NCBI RefSeq assembly: GCF_014356525.2
Contig: NC_052512.1
Coordinates: forward strand, 1,491,114 to 1,555,113
From: Nilaparvata lugens
Lineage: Eukaryota > Arthropoda > Insecta > Hemiptera > Delphacidae
Direction of reading: 5' to 3'
Length of the DNA stretch: 64,000 bases
How positions within the stretch are numbered: the first letter of the stretch is position 1; each line of letters starts with the position of its first letter. Below are positions 22,190 to 33,320 of the stretch, piece after piece. Below the pieces are notes generated by a model. That model was not told where the DNA came from. It saw nothing but the letters and a program-made list of their open reading frames with translations, and did not search any database. A program made the position numbers and the translations under genes.

Positions 22190-23440
22190 TATAACAGATG
22201 GGAAAATTGTGGAACATCTGATAATCTCATGTCTCAAATCTGATTATTTTGATCTATTCAATTAAAAGTTCCAGATTTCTCGCGAGATACGTTAAGCTAA
22301 TTGATTGCACAGCTGATCTCCCACACAGGCACAGCATCTTCTGTTATTGACAGACGATGAAATTATCATCTGTTTTTCAAGGATGAATTATCCTTTTCAT
22401 GTCCTTCAGCAAGTTTTCCCAGGGATGAGACCTAGTGCAATTGAATTTTTATATCATAAACCTACTATGTTACAAATTTCGTGAAAATCATTACAGCCGT
22501 CTTCGAGATCCGTTGAACATAAATAACCAGATATAAAAATCTGGTGTGGTACACTCACACAACTTTCCTGCTCATTGAACTGTGAGCCTCATTCTTAAAC
22601 GAGAATAATATAGAGGAATAACAAAATGAGGTTTGGCGGCAACATATTTGAAACTACGATCAGACTACTGTATTTTATGTGTATATATAATTGTTTTCAG
22701 AGTACTCTTTCCTTTGTGTAAATTGTGAAATTCGATGATTTTTTTAAAAGTCGTCAAAACAGCCGTTCTACAGATGAAATATCTTGACTATGTGTTCTTT
22801 TTATAAACTGCTCTACCTACCTAACTCATGCACAAGAAGGAGTCTACAAAGTCCATTTCTCAAGGACGGGGTGGACCCCATTAGTTTCCAAGGAAAAAGA
22901 CTCATGCCAGTTGATAGAGCTGAGAAATAATACAGGGTATGAAATTGAAATAAATCAGTCAAGTCATTTTTTGATAAAATCAACATGGTTTTTTAGTAAT
23001 CATCCAACACTTTTCTCAAGAATATTACGGAGCTCCTGCAATTTTCCCAGAAATGAGACTAATGTCAGTTGATAGGGCTTATAAATAGCTATCCATGGTA
23101 TAAATTTGAAGAGAATCGTTAGAGCCGTTTTTGAGAAAATCGTGAAAAAATGGCTTTTTAGTCATCATCTGCCATTTTTCTCAAGAATATAACGGAGCTC
23201 CTGCAATTTTCCTAGAGATGAAACTAATGTCAGTTGATAGGGCTTATAAATAACTATCCATGGTATAAATTTGAAGAAAATCGTTGGAGCCGTTTTCGAG
23301 AAAACCGTGAAAACATGGTTTTCTAGTAATTATCCGCCATCTTGGATATAATTTAATTGAATTTCTTATTGTCGGGTCCTCATGGTATAAGGACCTTGTG
23401 TTTGAAATTTCAATCGGTTATTTAGGAATGGAGTTATCGT
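22190..23440. repeat. Noncoding dispersed repeats, several units
   Basis: It contains the unit 'tttcgtgaaaatcattacagccgt.ttcgagatccgttgaacataaataaccagatataaaaa' (22480-22540), seen again at 37090-37160 and, reversed, at 57510-57600. At 23000-23330 there are two tandem units of about 160 bp sharing 'gagactaatgtcagttgatagggcttataaata' and 'gaaaatcgttggagccgttttcgagaaa'. No coding content seen. Confidence 0.65.
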
Positions 23441-23443
23441 GTT

Positions 23444-23445
23444 CA

Positions 23446-23491
<46 letters not shown>

Positions 23492-23530
23492 CACACACAC
23501 ACACACACACACACACCACACACACACACA

Positions 23531-23573
<43 letters not shown>

Positions 23574-23766
23574 ACACACACACATACACACACACCACAC
23601 ACACCACACACACCCACACATACACACACACACACACACCACACACACACACACACACCACACACACACACACACACCACACACACACACACCACACACA
23701 CACACCACACAACACACACCACACACACACACACACACTCACACACACACACACAACACACACACA
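23444..23766. repeat. (CA)n microsatellite, interrupted
   Basis: About 320 bases of CA dinucleotides with frequent ACC interruptions. It sits inside a repeat unit whose right side reads 'accatacccaaaaaaaactcagggtatagaaatttcgaaattggggtacctt', so it is likely an internal part of a dispersed element. The histidine/threonine and cysteine/valine ORFs here are artefacts of the repeat. Confidence 0.95.
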
Positions 23767-23934
23767 GACCATACCCAAAAAAAACTCAGGGTATAGAAAT
23801 TTCGAAATTGGGGTACCTTAATTTTTTTCAGAATGCAATACTTCCCTTACCTATGGTAATAGGGCAAGGAAAGTAAAAATACAAACTGCTGAACAACTAA
23901 CTAAGCACATAGAAAGTCCATATTGAGATATATA

Positions 23935-24366
23935 TGTTGTCACGATGTATATCGTAACTAGTGAGGGGAATTGAGTTTAGGGCTTGTTCTAAAGACGCTT
24001 GGTTATCTCTTGATGAAATCTCGGAGTCCAACGAGCAGCCCGGCCGCTGGGCTACTGCTCATCGGTGACGCACATCCTTACTCCCCTCCCTCTCGGCCAC
24101 TGAGGGAGGCTCGTGAAGGGCTAGAAGGAGCTCAGTCTAGTGAGGGTATCCAGTGCGAGTGGTCGGCAGAGAAAGTGAAGGAAGCAGCGCGCAGCTAGCA
24201 ACTTAGTACAGCTCGTATCCTGAGTGTACTCCGACTCCTTCGACTACTAGGAGTTGTGTCTGAGGTAAATGGGGGTTAATCAAAGACACTGGAAGCTCCG
24301 AGGTTCAGCACTCACTTGGGCAACCATTTCGACAACTTTTGGCAGCAACCTGCCTGTTTCAACCAG
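23935..24366 (+). mobile_element. Candidate 5' LTR of a gypsy-like element
   Basis: It begins TGTTGTCACGATGTATATCG and runs to ...TTTCAACCA, directly before TGGCGACAAGTCAGG (24367), which looks like a primer-binding site. A leader and gag/protease frames follow on the same strand. No second LTR copy is visible in the window, so the boundaries are inferred. Confidence 0.45.
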
Positions 24367-24438
24367 TGGCGACAAGTCAGGTTTTGGCTAAAACCTGACT
24401 GGACCCTGGTACATCATCGCGAGGACCAGGAAAGGTGA

Positions 24439-25400
24439 GAGGACCTCGAATAAGGCTCAGGGAGGCCTTTCTCGACCTCGAGACGTGATCCTGGCCCCAG
24501 GAAATAGCCAGTGCCCGAGGTTAGAGACCTGGTGACCAGCATCGACGGCGAGTGTAAGGGACTCTCCTACCTTGCTATTTCCAATAGGAAAAGCAGGAGG
24601 ACCTCGAGTAAGGCTTGAGAAGGCCTTTCTCGACCCCGACACACGATCCTGGCCCCAGAAATAGCCAGTGCCCGAGGTTAGAGACCTGGTGACCGCATCG
24701 ACGGCGAGTGTAAGGGACTCTCCTACCTTGCTATTTCCAATAGGAAAAGCAGGAGGACCTCGAGTAAGGCTTGAGAAGGCCTTTCTCGACCCCGACACAC
24801 GATCCTGGCCCCAGGAAATGGCTGGTGCCCGAGGTTAGGGACCCGGTGACCAGAGGTGAAGCCTGGTGCAAGGGCTCTCATACCTTGCTATTCGCGCTAG
24901 AATAGCAAGAGGAAATCGAGTAAGGCTTGAGAAGGCCTTTCTCGACTCCGAGACACGATCCTGGCCCCAGGAAATAGCCAGTGCCTGAGGTTAGGGACCC
25001 GGTGACAAGAGGTGAAGCCCGGTGCAAGGGCTCTCACACCTTGCTATTCATCCTAGAACAGCAAGAGGACCTCGAGTAAGGCTTGGGAAGGCCTTTCTCG
25101 ACTCCGAGACATGATCCTGGCCCCAGGAAATAGCCAGTGCCTGAGGTTAGGGACCCAGTGACCAGTAGTGACGCCTGGTGCAAGGGCTCTCATAGCTGGC
25201 TATTTCGTCTTCTAATAGCAAGAGGACCTCGAGAAAGGCTTGGGAAGGCCTTTCTCGACTCTGTGACATGATCCTGACCTCAGGAAACAGCCGGTGCCCG
25301 AGGTTAGGGACCCGGTGACTGGAGGTGAAGCCCGGTGCAAGGGCTCCTATACCTTGCTATTCGTCCCTTAAACCCTGCTGATTCGAATCCTAATAGCAAG
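24439..25400 (+). repeat. 156-bp tandem repeat array, six units
   Basis: Units start at about 24439, 24597, 24753, 24909, 25065 and 25222, each with GAGGACCTCGAGTAAGGCTTG-type sequence; the last ends near 25400 after a short insertion. Inner blocks: AAGGCCTTTCTCGAC, GATCCTGGCCCCAGGAAATAG and GCCCGAGGTTAG. It is GC-rich, unlike the surrounding genome, and lies between the primer-site-like sequence and gag of the LTR element. It is therefore an expanded 5' leader. Confidence 0.9.
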
Positions 25401-25778
25401 AGGATATCTAGTGACAATCGGGAACGTTACTCCTGTAACAGAGACCCCCCTCACAGCAGACACCAGATCGTTCCTATTCCTCTCACTCCACGCCCAACCT
25501 TGTTAGGCAGTGCGAAAGCACAGCCCCTCTCACCTAAAAGAGGGAAGCAATTCTCTAAGGTGCTCAAGACCCTGTTTCAACCCCCGACTCGAACAAGGGT
25601 GGTTGATGGACGCCCCACCAAGTCTCCCATCCCCTGCTGCGGCCCACCCCAGTCACCGACTGAGTCTAGCCGGCCCAGAGTGACACTGGGAATTCTGGTA
25701 GAAGAAGGTGTAGGCAAAAATCTACTCAGAAGATTGGCACACAAACGTGGGGCTAAAGGTAGGAGGAGAAGAGCAGTG

Positions 25779-27180
25779 ATGAGTGCTAGAGAGGAGAATA
25801 ATTGCAGAGGCGAGGAAGGCGACAAGGAGGATACAGGAGACAACAGCAGTGATCCAAGAGTGGCCTGGATCTACAGGCTTCACAGGGATGAAGCAGTGAA
25901 ATTCTCGGCCGCTGCAGGGCTACCTACAACTGGAACCATGGCAGAGCTCAGGAGAGCTCTTGTCGAAAACCACCTGAGGACAATGGTGGAGGCTGCCGGT
26001 CTGAACAGGATTGGTGGCAGAGCTGGCACAGGTCAGGAAGAGGAAGGAGCTGCAGCGCTGTGGCCACCAGTCGCAGAGGCCACTGCATGCATGTTCCAGA
26101 CTGGAAGAAATACCCAAGGAGATGTCTTCAGAGTTTGATGGCGACTCCAGCAACTCCTGGGTGTACAGTGTGCACGATCAGGGCTTGATTGATCTACTAA
26201 TCGACTCAGTGCTGACAGATGGCACAAGTATGAGCCTGAGGAGGGCTCTACTGGAGCAACGACAGCGGATTGTTGCGATGCTCCCCGTTTTGGATAATGG
26301 GGAGGAGGTGTTTCGTCGAGGAGCGTGAAGGCCAGCACCAGTTAGCGAGGAGGTGACAGTGGAGACACTATACCACGCAGAGCCTGCACTGGTGAGGCCG
26401 GAGATGCCAGAGAGGCATAATAACATGCCCAGGCATGTATTGAGGTCACCTACCAGACCAGCGGTGCCTGTTACATCCTGTATGGACCCAGTTGCCGTGT
26501 GTGACAAGGTTCGAGGGTGGTGGCTCTCATATGATGGGAGTGGAGATGCTCCAAGTTTTATGGAGCAGCTCTAGGAGCTGCAACAAGCATATGGCTTGTC
26601 TGGCAGACAGTTATTTCCAGTGTTACCTGAAATGATAGCGGGGAAATGTTCCTTATGGATGAGGAATAGGAGAGAACAGTGGAGACACTGGGACGATTTC
26701 CTGAGAGACTTTCGGTCTCGCTACTATCCACCTACTTATGTGGAGGATCTTGAGAATGGAATTCTCGACAGGCGGCAGAGAGAAGGCGAGCTCATAGACG
26801 ACTATGTTGAGGAGCTGCTAACGCTGATGAGAAGAAGAGGTGGTTTTTCAGAGAGGAGCCAGGTACAGAGATTGTACAAAAATCTTTTACCACGCTACAA
26901 GCTCTACATCAGGGAGGCTGGAGTGTACACCATCGATGACTTGCTACACATGGTGAGACAATATGGACAAATTGAGTTCAAGGAAAAGAGTGCTCAACAG
27001 AGACAACGAGCTGTGAATCAGGAGGAGGTGAGGAAGCAGACCAAGCCTCGACAGGAGAGTACTACTACACAGCAATGCAGCATGTTGGCAGTGCAAGAAG
27101 GTGGGACACTGGCGATCAGAGTGTCCGAAGGTTTCACTCTGCTCAAAGTGCGGGAAGCCATGACCAAATTGTTCCTGTGA
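25779..27180 (+). pseudogene. LTR-retrotransposon gag, broken by a stop and frame changes
   Basis: The likely start is MSAREENN (25779). Two related N-terminal helical blocks resemble SAP-like motifs: RVAWIYRLHRDEAVKF...GTMAELRRALVE (about 25860) and, in another frame, SWVYSVHDQGLIDLL...TSMSLRRALLEQ (about 26155). From 26353 one frame carries GWWLSYDG and, past a single TAG at 26572, the capsid domain: CSLWMRNRREQWRHWDDFLR, RSRYYPPTYVEDL, RQREGELIDDYVEELLTLMR. This is the retrotransposon gag family. A degenerate zinc knuckle (CSKCGKP...NCSC) follows in the next frame near 27130-27175. Confidence 0.75.
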
Positions 27181-27598
27181 GAGAGAGCAGAAGAAGACTT
27201 CTGATAAAACAGCTGTGGTTAAAACAAGGCTTCAAATCCAGCTAGAGCCAGAGCTCCAGGATGACAACCGTCTTTTCACTACAGTGGAAATAGGAGACAG
27301 ACAGTTTAGTGCTCTTCTCGACACTGGAGCAGAGTCCAACTATATTAGCTCTAAAGCTTTCAATAGTTTGGAAGCAGTGGAACGAGAGCCTGTGCAGCGC
27401 GGCGCCGCTATGGCTAATGGAGCGGCTGTACATCTGCGAGGTGGTATTATAACCAACCTGAAAATCGGCAGAATATCCCTATCAACAACACTCACAATAA
27501 TGGATGGGATTTCTCCAGATATTCTGCTTGGTATGGAGTTTCTTCGTGAGCACCGGGTGAAAATAGACCCCTATTCCCGGTCAGAATGGGGTTCTGCT
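27170..27598 (+). pseudogene. Retropepsin-like protease of the LTR element
   Basis: It has RLFTTVEIGDRQFSALLDTG with the catalytic DTGA motif (about 27320-27335), ESNYISSKAF, then the second half of the fold with ISPDILLGMEFLREHRVKI (about 27510-27570), the LLGM.FL signature of retrovirus-type aspartic proteases. It lies in the frame +1 to gag, which would fit a gag/pro frameshift, although a stop separates the zinc knuckle from it. Reading ends in the minisatellite at 27601. Reverse transcriptase, RNase H and integrase are absent. Confidence 0.8.
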
Positions 27599-27600
27599 GT

Positions 27601-27985
27601 GCCCTGGGAGAATGGAAGGTTAGGGATGGCAGCCAACCTGCCACTGTGCCCTGGGGAGATGAAAGGATAGGGATGGCAGCCAATAGGCCGCTGTGCCCTG
27701 GGAGAATGGATGGATAGGGATGGCAGCCAACAAGCCGCTGTGCCCTGGGAGAATGGAAGGATAGGGACGGCAGTCAACAAGCCGCTGTGCCCTGGGAGAA
27801 TGGAAGGATAGGGACGGCAGCCAACAGGCCGCTGTGCCCTGGGAGGATGGGTGGATAGGGACGGCAGCCAACGGGCCGCTGTACCAGGACAGTAGGTCAG
27901 GGACGTACGGCAGCCAACGGGCCACTGTACAAGGACAGGAGGTCAGGGATGTATGGCAGCCAATGGGCCGCTGTACAGGAGAGGA
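27601..27985. repeat. 47-bp minisatellite, about eight units
   Basis: Units begin GCCCTGGGAGAATGG at 27601, 27648, 27695, 27742, 27789 and 27836, then diverge at 27883, 27929 and 27975. Period is exactly 47 bp for most of the array. Because 47 is not a multiple of 3, each unit changes frame, so the array cannot be a protein repeat. It starts at the end of the protease and replaces the expected pol region. Confidence 0.9.
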
Positions 27986-28334
27986 AGGTTGGGAGCAGAA
28001 TGCTGTGGTCTTGGGCTCGTCCAGCATTTATATACTCTCCCAAAGTAGAGGGGATGGAGTTTCGCTGCCGCCAGAGGCGGTAAGAATCGTTTCGATGTGC
28101 AGAAGATGGTGTGCCATTGGTACCCTCCTTATCTCTGTGGTCAGCTAGCTTTGCTGATAGCCGAGCGTCTTTCAATAATATTATGAATTATTCTCTCATC
28201 ACAATTTCACTTCGTGACACCCCACTCCTACTTGGGGGGGGGGGGGATCGGAGCCCTCTATGGCACCACCTTAAAAGGCGCGAGCCATCTAGGCATCACC
28301 TTTAGAGGTGTATGCCACTCACTATGAACGTCAT
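27986..28334. other. Junction between two LTR-element fragments
   Basis: No ORF with recognisable motifs. It contains a G run at about 28236-28248 and a short GGCACCACCTTAAAAGG / GGCATCACCTTTAGAGG direct repeat. The 3' LTR of the plus-strand element is not seen here. Confidence 0.4.
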
Positions 28335-28926
28335 CTATACCTGGTCTACAGCCTCATATTTACATCGCCCATCAAGTAACCAGACTTTCATATGTGGTCG
28401 ACCTGCCCATCTGTGCTTGCCTGCTGTCATGACACGGTGGTACAAAACTGGATCCATATTCCGAGAGGGAACCATTCTGGGAGCTTGTGTATGTGGGACT
28501 ACCTCTATGGCAGTCAAAGGGGTTGTTGACTCTTCCGTATCCATGTCAGTCAATGGTGGCATTAATTCTTTCCTCACCACCTTCCTGTTTGTTGGGAGTG
28601 CTGAGCTAGATTCTGACTCATCATGAGATGGTTTTCGTTCCATCCTAATTTCCACAACTTTCTTGGAGTTCAAAGTCTTTGCTCTGACAGTTGGAGCATA
28701 AATTGTGGCCTGTCGTTCAGAGTTGTTCATTCCATCCCTGTGATCCATCACTATGTTGCCCCAGGATGTTTGCCTTGGAATATATGACAAATCCGCCTTG
28801 CTATCAAGCATGGCATCAAGTTTGACTCCATTCAAACCAACCTGCATGAACATCCTTCTGTTGCGACTCTTGTTGTCTTGAGAATCGGAATCTACAGCTG
28901 ATATTGTTGGGACTGCAGTTGTCTTA
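28335..28926 (-). pseudogene. LTR-element protein with protease N-terminal half
   Basis: It opens (minus strand) with a linker, then FMQVGLNGVKLDAMLDSKAD and LSYIPRQ, equivalent to the first half of a retropepsin where the catalytic DSGA has become DSKA. The rest is a hydrophilic linker (ERKPSHDESESSSALPTNRK) and ends RWAGRPHMKVWLLDGRCKY. No RT motifs follow before the stop at 28335. It continues, across the Harbinger-like insertion, from 31372-31644. Confidence 0.5.
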
Positions 28927-31368
28927 GGGGCGATTGCTGAGATCGGGATTATCTCTTGCGCTCGGCTAAAAACCGGTTTTTGCGCCGCAGATCAAAAATC
29001 GGTTTGCTGAGATCGGGATTAACCACGCTCGAGCGCAAAAGTTAGCCGACCAGCAATTATCGCAGGGAAAAACCAGCGGTCTAAAAATCGGTTTGCTGAG
29101 ATCCAGTCTATGCTAAAAATTAATCTCGGTGGATTGCTGAGTTCAAGCGTAGATCAACTCGAGTTTAAAAGATAATCTCGGTGGATTGCTGAGATCGGGA
29201 TCAGGCTAAAATGAGATAACCTCAGGAGCAAAAATGATGTTTTTAGACTCCAACTTTGACCTGCTAGGAGGCAGGTTCAAACAACAAGGAAATTCTTTAC
29301 TTCTCACAAAAAGGGGATCCGGGGGCCCCCCCCGGAAAATTTGAGAAAAATACCCTCAATTTGGTGTGATTTCAAGCAATTTCCACTTGAAAAACTACAT
29401 CCTAATAATGAAGTTTCTTTATGTTTAGTGGGCTGATCATTATTTAATTTTTATAGAAAATATCATAGGCCTATGTTATTTCAGTTCATATAACAAATAG
29501 AATGGAAATATAATTTCATTAGTCATTCAATTGTTTCAAAAAATAGTTTCAAAGCTATAGTCTACAAACCTATGATTTTCATGATTTTTACTTAAGTGAA
29601 AAAAAAAATTAATGTGGGGGGGATATATCCATGTTCCCAGATATTACTGGAGATTTGTATATCCTCCTGTCCCCGGTGGAAACTACTCTTTATTCATAAC
29701 ATAACAAGGACATTTTGTGGGTACCATACTAAAAAAAGGTGCTGGAGCATTGTTCAAGTGAACTACATTTCAATCACATGAACTAGTTTAAATACATGAT
29801 CTTTTCATATTCATGCATGAAACTGAATGAACAATTATCAATACATGTTAAATTGAACTTTCAATTGCTAAAGATGGTAAAAACAAAACTGACTTACTTC
29901 AAAAAGATTTTTCTGAAGTATTCGCTATATGCAGTTCCATAGAGTAAAGATACTGTTTGAAAGATACCTATTTATTTGTCTCTGGCAGTACTAGCCCATT
30001 CACTGAGTAGCCCATAATTCTATTATCATTCTGATATTCTCTCAACACTCATATTATATTATATTTTTGGTTTAAACAATGTCTGAAAATATATTAAATT
30101 GGAAGCCAATTCTTTTGACTCAATTTCTATCAGTGGTCGATTACCTTCTACGAATTTAGGCTACACGATAGTATCGATGCTATCGATTGGCTTGAACATA
30201 ATATGGAACTGCAACTATATCAGTAATGAAGGAGAACTGTATTAAATACGTTGTAATTGTAAGAAAGTGTGAGATGATATCTATGTGGGGTTGATTGTTG
30301 GTAATTGGAGGCAGCTGCGTTTGCTTGCATCATCACGGGATGCAGAAATAGTCTGCATTGCATAATTGAACTATTAAGTTGAGTCCAGATGGTGATGAGC
30401 GACCCTTCGTTTGCGTGATCCTTTCTGTGGAATTGATTTTGTGAGTGGATGAAGTGAATAATGGATTACCTTGAATATTTGGATTATTACAAACCAATAC
30501 CTCAAGTCGGCGAGTACGGTATCAGAATTTAAAACTGAAGAGAAGTGCTGATTGCTCTCAGATTTTTTGCTGATGGTAGTCCACATAGAGACTGGTGATT
30601 TATGTGAGTACTGCAGCATCATGTCGCATTATACATAGTGTTGCGGCAATAGCTATTATTTGTTTAATAATTGAAAAATATTACATTAAATTCCTAGCTG
30701 GACAATACGCTAGAAAAAAACTACATTTTGGAAATAAATGAAAATGAATTACAAATGAACACCAAAAAGGTGAGGAGTTAGTTGTTCATGTGTTCACTGT
30801 TACAACATTCGAAAGAGTTAAGAAGATTATCTAATCACAGATAATCATTATAATGACGGTCAAGAGAGGATCAAGACTGAAATAGAGAGAGAATAGGAGT
30901 AAGTGGGGGAAAGAGAGAGAGAGAATGAGATTGATTGATTTTTTTTCTTCTTCAATATGCCGTAATAAAGGCATATTATGCCTGAGAGAGAGAGAGAGAG
31001 AGAGTGGGAGGGAGGGGAAGAAGAAAAAACAAGAACGAAACGAATAATGGGAGAGTGAGTGGGTGTGAGTGAGAGAGTGCAAAAGCAATATGCAAAGACA
31101 GCGTGTGAGAGCCAAAGTAGCATTCGAGATCGCTGTTGCCAACATTGCAACAATAATTCCCCATGGATTCCTTCAGTTGCTCCTTGGTCTGGCTAAACTT
31201 GAGCGTCAGTCTGGCTAAACCTGCAGATCAAAGTTGCTCTCGACCAAGAGATCAAGATAACCGACAGCTAAACTCTATCTCAGCAAACCGATTTTTTAGC
31301 CGAGACCAAAGTTGCGCTAGACCAATGTTGCACCGGGGTTAGCCAGACCCGATCTCAGCAATCGCCCC
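28927..31368. mobile_element. PIF/Harbinger-like non-autonomous transposon, 2.44 kb
   Basis: Perfect 21-bp terminal inverted repeats start GGGGCGATTGCTGAGATC (28927) and end with the exact complement (to 31368). Both ends are flanked by TTA (28924-28926 and 31369-31371), a 3-bp target-site duplication typical of PIF/Harbinger. Subterminal copies of 'g(g/t)TTGCTGAGATCGGG' recur at about 29003, 29091, 29133 and 29183, and complementary copies near 31275 at the other end. No transposase or Myb-like ORF is visible inside; the interior is AT-rich. It interrupts a minus-strand LTR-element gene. Confidence 0.85.
30984..31004. repeat. (GA)n microsatellite
   Basis: A short run of GA dinucleotides inside the Harbinger-like element, with further GA-rich sequence on both sides (30880-31080). 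The serine/leucine-rich minus-strand ORFs here are artefacts of it. Confidence 0.85.
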
Positions 31369-31371
31369 TTA

Positions 31372-31644
31372 GTCCCTTATAAGAGAGATCGCGACATAAT
31401 TAGCAGACTTGAAGGATTCAGTTGGGGAGGATCCCACTCTACCACTCTCGTGAATGTGTGAATATTCACCCTGTTTTCACGCATAAATTCCATGCCTAAT
31501 AGCAACTCTTGACCAAGTCCTTTTATTATAGACGCCGCTAGTGGAACTGTGATTTGTTCTATAGTTACATTAGTTGTCAGCTTCCCATTTAATGGGGTAG
31601 ATCGTCCATCAGCTAATATCGCGTGGTGATAAGTTGGTATCTTC
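31372..31644 (-). pseudogene. Retropepsin C-terminal half of an LTR element
   Basis: The minus strand reads ILADGRSTPLNGKLTTNVTI, then GLGQELLLGMEFMRENRVNI, the second half of a retropepsin with the LLGM.F signature, and ends LLIMSRSLL-stop right before the Harbinger insertion. It is upstream of 28926 in transcription order, so one interrupted gene would have a protease C-terminal half before an N-terminal half. This implies two protease domains or a rearrangement. It is cut at 31645 by a hAT-like terminus. Confidence 0.6.
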
Positions 31645-31909
31645 CAGTAGCGGCTCGTGATCTTCTAGCTTGGGGGTTCAACCTCATGATCTATTGGAGA
31701 GAAAGGTCAAGAGGATATAGAGTATTGAGCATAATCAAGTGTAAATGTGATCAATAATAATTTTAAGGAATTACACCCCAAAGATTGAGCATATTTTCTA
31801 CAAATATAAATTTTTTGTCCTGTTCATATTTTTCTTGTTTGATTTTTACTTCGGGAGTTGGTCACCATTATGTTTTATTTTACACCTACCCTCAATATCA
31901 ATATTGTTA
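31645..31909. other. hAT-like terminus CAGTAGCGGCTCGTG and AT-rich DNA
   Basis: CAGTAGCGGCTCGTGATC at 31645 differs by one base in the first 15 from the terminus of the hAT copies at 7086/17753 and cuts the protease frame. It is probably the end of a related element. Its partner end was not located. The remainder is AT-rich without ORFs of note. Confidence 0.45.
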
Positions 31910-33320
31910 CGTATATCTCTCATAGTTTCTGAGATATCCGCTCTTGAGGGTGAGACATTTTTAGAAAAACACTTCTGCCTCCAATTTTTTCATCTTTTCG
32001 GCCTTATAATTTTTGAACGATTGATGAAAAAAATCCGTGCTGATTATAAGATGACGGAGCATCAAATTACCTTCAATTTGATGTATATTTTCACTATTTT
32101 ACGCATTTCCCTACGACTGTTGCAGCAGTTTTAGTGTTGAGAGTGTAATTTTCTGTTCAGCAACAATAGATCAGTTGACAATGAAATTTGAAGATAATGT
32201 TTGGAACTCAATTTTAGACTTTGCAGCTTTGTTGACACTAGTTTGGAGGTGAGCATATCAAAAATCCCAACCCCTACATCATGTGCTAAAGGGATGAGGG
32301 TGGTTTTGAAAGTTGCATTTTCCACTTTTACTTACATGCTTATATCTTGGAAACAATGAGTTCTATTGACATAATCATCCACATAAAAATGAAGCTCAAT
32401 GAATTTCCTACAAGTTTTGTTTTGTAGAGGTTTTCAATAAATATGATACTAACTTTTCGAGATTCATTCTCAAAAACCCAGTTTCTCTTCCATTTTTCGC
32501 TCTTTCAAGTCTTTTAACTTTTGAACAATTGATGAAAAAAGAATGTGCTAATTACGAGATTTTAGAGCATCAAATTATCTTTCATTTCATGTATAATTCG
32601 ACTATTTTAAGCATTCCTATACGACTGTTGCAGCAGTTTTAGTTTTGAATGTCTTGTTTGGTAGGAAGTTTAGAAACACCCCCTGTGTTCAGTTCCGCAG
32701 ACGTTCCAATAGGTACTCAATATGGATGTTCATACTGAAGCACACTCCAATTTATGATCACAAAATAGTGTGATATTCGAAAAAGTCACTTGTTCCAAAT
32801 CTTGATATTTGACTCTCAAACCTAAAACTGCTGCAACAGTCATAATTATGGGAATGCGTGAAATAGTCGAATTATACATGGAATGAATGATAATTTAATG
32901 CTCTACAATCTCGTAGTAAGCAAATTCTTTTTCCATCAATTGTTGGAAAGTTATAAGAATTGAAAGAGCGAAAAATGGAAAAAACTGAGTTTTCGAAAAT
33001 GCATCACTTTAGAACATTTATAAGTTATCTCAAAAAGTATCAGATTTATCGAAATCCTCTACCAAACAAAACTTTCACTCTCAACACTAAAACTGCTGCA
33101 AAAGTCGTAGGGAAATGCGTAAAATAGTGAAAATATACATCAAATTGAAGATAATTTGATGCTCCGTTAGCTTATGATCAGCATGGATTTTTTTCATCAA
33201 TCATTCAAAAATTATATGGCCGAAAAGATGAAAAAATTGGAGGTGGAATATTATTTCAAAAAATGTCTCAATGTCTCACCTTCAAGAGCGGATATATCAG
33301 AAACTATAAGAGATATGAAA
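31910..33320. repeat. Compound palindrome of four 130-bp modules
   Basis: A module running 'tttttgaacgattgatgaaaaaa ... gcatcaaattacctt ... ctacgactgttgcagcagttttagt' occurs at about 32010-32135 and 32520-32650, and as its reverse complement at about 32825-32960 and 33075-33230. The outer flanks also mirror ('tagtttctgagatatccgctcttg' at 31925 against 33280). The whole is a nested inverted repeat centred near 32740. No coding capacity; possibly a foldback element. Confidence 0.75.

Noticed and set aside
23366..23876. Several long ORFs on both strands (poly-His/Thr and poly-Cys/Val)
   Set aside because: They are translations of the CA microsatellite and flanking repeat; open frames are a by-product of the dinucleotide repeat.
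24457..24798. Minus-strand 113-residue ORF with an internal protein repeat
   Set aside because: It arises from the 156-bp tandem array (156 is divisible by 3, so the frame stays open for two units). It is on the antisense strand of the LTR element.
27492..28027. Minus-strand ORFs with repeats like SPRAQRPIGCHP
   Set aside because: Shadows of the 47-bp minisatellite; the frame shifts every unit and no start context or splice signal supports them.
30831..31164. Serine/leucine-rich minus-strand ORFs with membrane-like stretches
   Set aside because: They come from the GA-rich low-complexity DNA inside the Harbinger-like element; composition is biased and frames overlap one another.
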